Assembly (NCBI RefSeq): GCF_030506305.1
Contig: NZ_CP119421.1
Coordinates: forward strand, 4,108,501 to 4,172,500
Direction: 5' to 3'
Length of the DNA: 64,000 nucleotides
From: Porifericola rhodea
Lineage (GTDB): Bacteria > Bacteroidota > Bacteroidia > Cytophagales > Cyclobacteriaceae
Position 1 is the first letter of the stretch; each line of letters opens with the position of its first letter. Shown here piece by piece: positions 63,682 to 64,000 of the stretch. The notes below the pieces were generated by a model that saw nothing but the letters and a program-made list of their open reading frames with translations, did no database searches and was not told where the DNA came from. Both the position numbers and the translations under genes were made by a program.

Positions 63682-63999
63682 TTATTTCTTTTTACTGAAC
63701 ACCCAGAAATCTTCATACTTCCAGCTTCCGTTATCAGGTTTACCTATTACAATAGCGAACTTTTTGCCCGGACGCTTTTCGTACATAATACGCACATCAG
63801 CATTTTGCTTTTCTACAATAAGTTTTCCTTTATCGCTTTCCAGAAAAGTGTAGTGGTCAAATTTGTCTTTGTCTTCCAGCCCGATCAGACCAGGTTTAAA
63901 ATGCTTTACTCTGATCTCAAGACCATTCTCAGTTTGTTCTATTGCAAAAATTTCGTAAAGGGTAGCGGCTTCGTCTTCTATCATACGGATAACTCCTAC
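63682..63999 (-). CDS. DUF6265-like protein, 5' end beyond the window
   Basis: The frame is open at the right edge; 105 residues are visible. The pattern IRMIEDEAATLYEIFAIEQ, then LEIRVKHFKPGLIGLEDKD and a C-terminal beta-rich part, resembles DUF6265, in which a YEFxxIE strand is followed by LRLKHF. The ATG at 63984 is internal to this conserved block, so the real start lies outside the window. Function is unknown. It has its own terminator and precedes gamma-glutamyltransferase on the same strand. Confidence 0.7.
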   Translation of the reverse strand, partial: VGVIRMIEDEAATLYEIFAIEQTENGLEIRVKHFKPGLIGLEDKDKFDHYTFLESDKGKLIVEKQNADVRIMYEKRPGKKFAIVIGKPDNGSWKYEDFWVFSKKK

Positions 64000-64000
64000 C

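Noticed and set aside
1-64000. CRISPR arrays, tRNA or rRNA genes, insertion sequences, integrases
   Set aside because: I looked for evenly spaced repeats, cloverleaf-like T-loop GTTCRANYC segments and transposase motifs and saw none; a dedicated scan with tRNAscan or ISfinder would be more sensitive.

Overview
The window comes from a Bacteroidota chromosome, most likely a marine or glycan-degrading member of the Cytophagales. The signs are two tandem ECF sigma / FecR / SusC / SusD modules, lipoprotein sulfatases, DUF5916 and Lacal_2735-type proteins, starts without clear Shine-Dalgarno sequences (some TTG or GTG), and a few promoter-like TAnnTTTG elements. The order is inferred. I saw no rRNA, tRNA, CRISPR, insertion sequence or prophage.

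Layout. 1-250: end of a gamma-glutamylcyclotransferase-like gene. 560-5898: signalling cluster with a lone receiver, an NtrC-type sigma54 activator, a PAS histidine kinase, an Rcp1-like receiver and a receiver-PAS-kinase hybrid. 6155-11832: lipoprotein sulfatase, sugar-1-phosphate nucleotidyltransferase, N-acetylhexosamine-kinase-like protein and Na+/solute symporter. 12152-29831: two successive ECF sigma, FecR, SusC, SusD modules followed by two more sulfatases. 29943-32352 (minus): zinc alcohol dehydrogenase and an AI-2E-family permease. 32504-33259: short-chain dehydrogenase with an in-frame amber stop. 33318-36339 (minus): PadR regulator and MacB-type permease. 36503-40593 (minus): small membrane protein, beta-lactamase-fold hydrolase and two histidine kinases, one lacking its ATP-binding motifs. 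40594-43489: gene-poor, with a probable frameshifted gene, a helical protein built of two copies of one domain, and a DUF1059 protein. 43499-51369: DUF5916 outer-membrane protein, a lipoprotein, a RES/Xre toxin-antitoxin pair, an exported M20 peptidase and an S9 peptidase fused to a sulfatase-modifying-factor-like domain. 51439-56911: YheT hydrolase, then symporter, GNAT, PLP racemase and M20 amidohydrolase. 56972-63999: MscS channel, voltage-gated K+ channel, CvfB, TPR protein, Lacal_2735, YihY, gamma-glutamyltransferase and a partial DUF6265 gene.

How the genes may work together. The 6-30 kb region reads as a locus for a sulfated, probably amino-sugar-containing glycan. Outer-membrane SusCD pairs under transenvelope sigma/anti-sigma control would import fragments, three Cys-type sulfatases would desulfate them, and the symporter, kinase and nucleotidyltransferase would take up and activate the HexNAc. 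No glycoside hydrolase, lyase or functional formylglycine-generating enzyme is present, so the locus depends on genes elsewhere. The 47-57 kb region is rich in peptide and amino-acid enzymes.

Most worth a second look: the S9 peptidase with a cysteine-less FGE-like tail, a folded and possibly pseudoknotted leader before the second SusC, the gapless 104-residue internal duplication at 41.5 kb, the kinase with a degenerate ATPase domain, the amber-interrupted dehydrogenase, and the single-base-frameshift relic at 41.1 kb.
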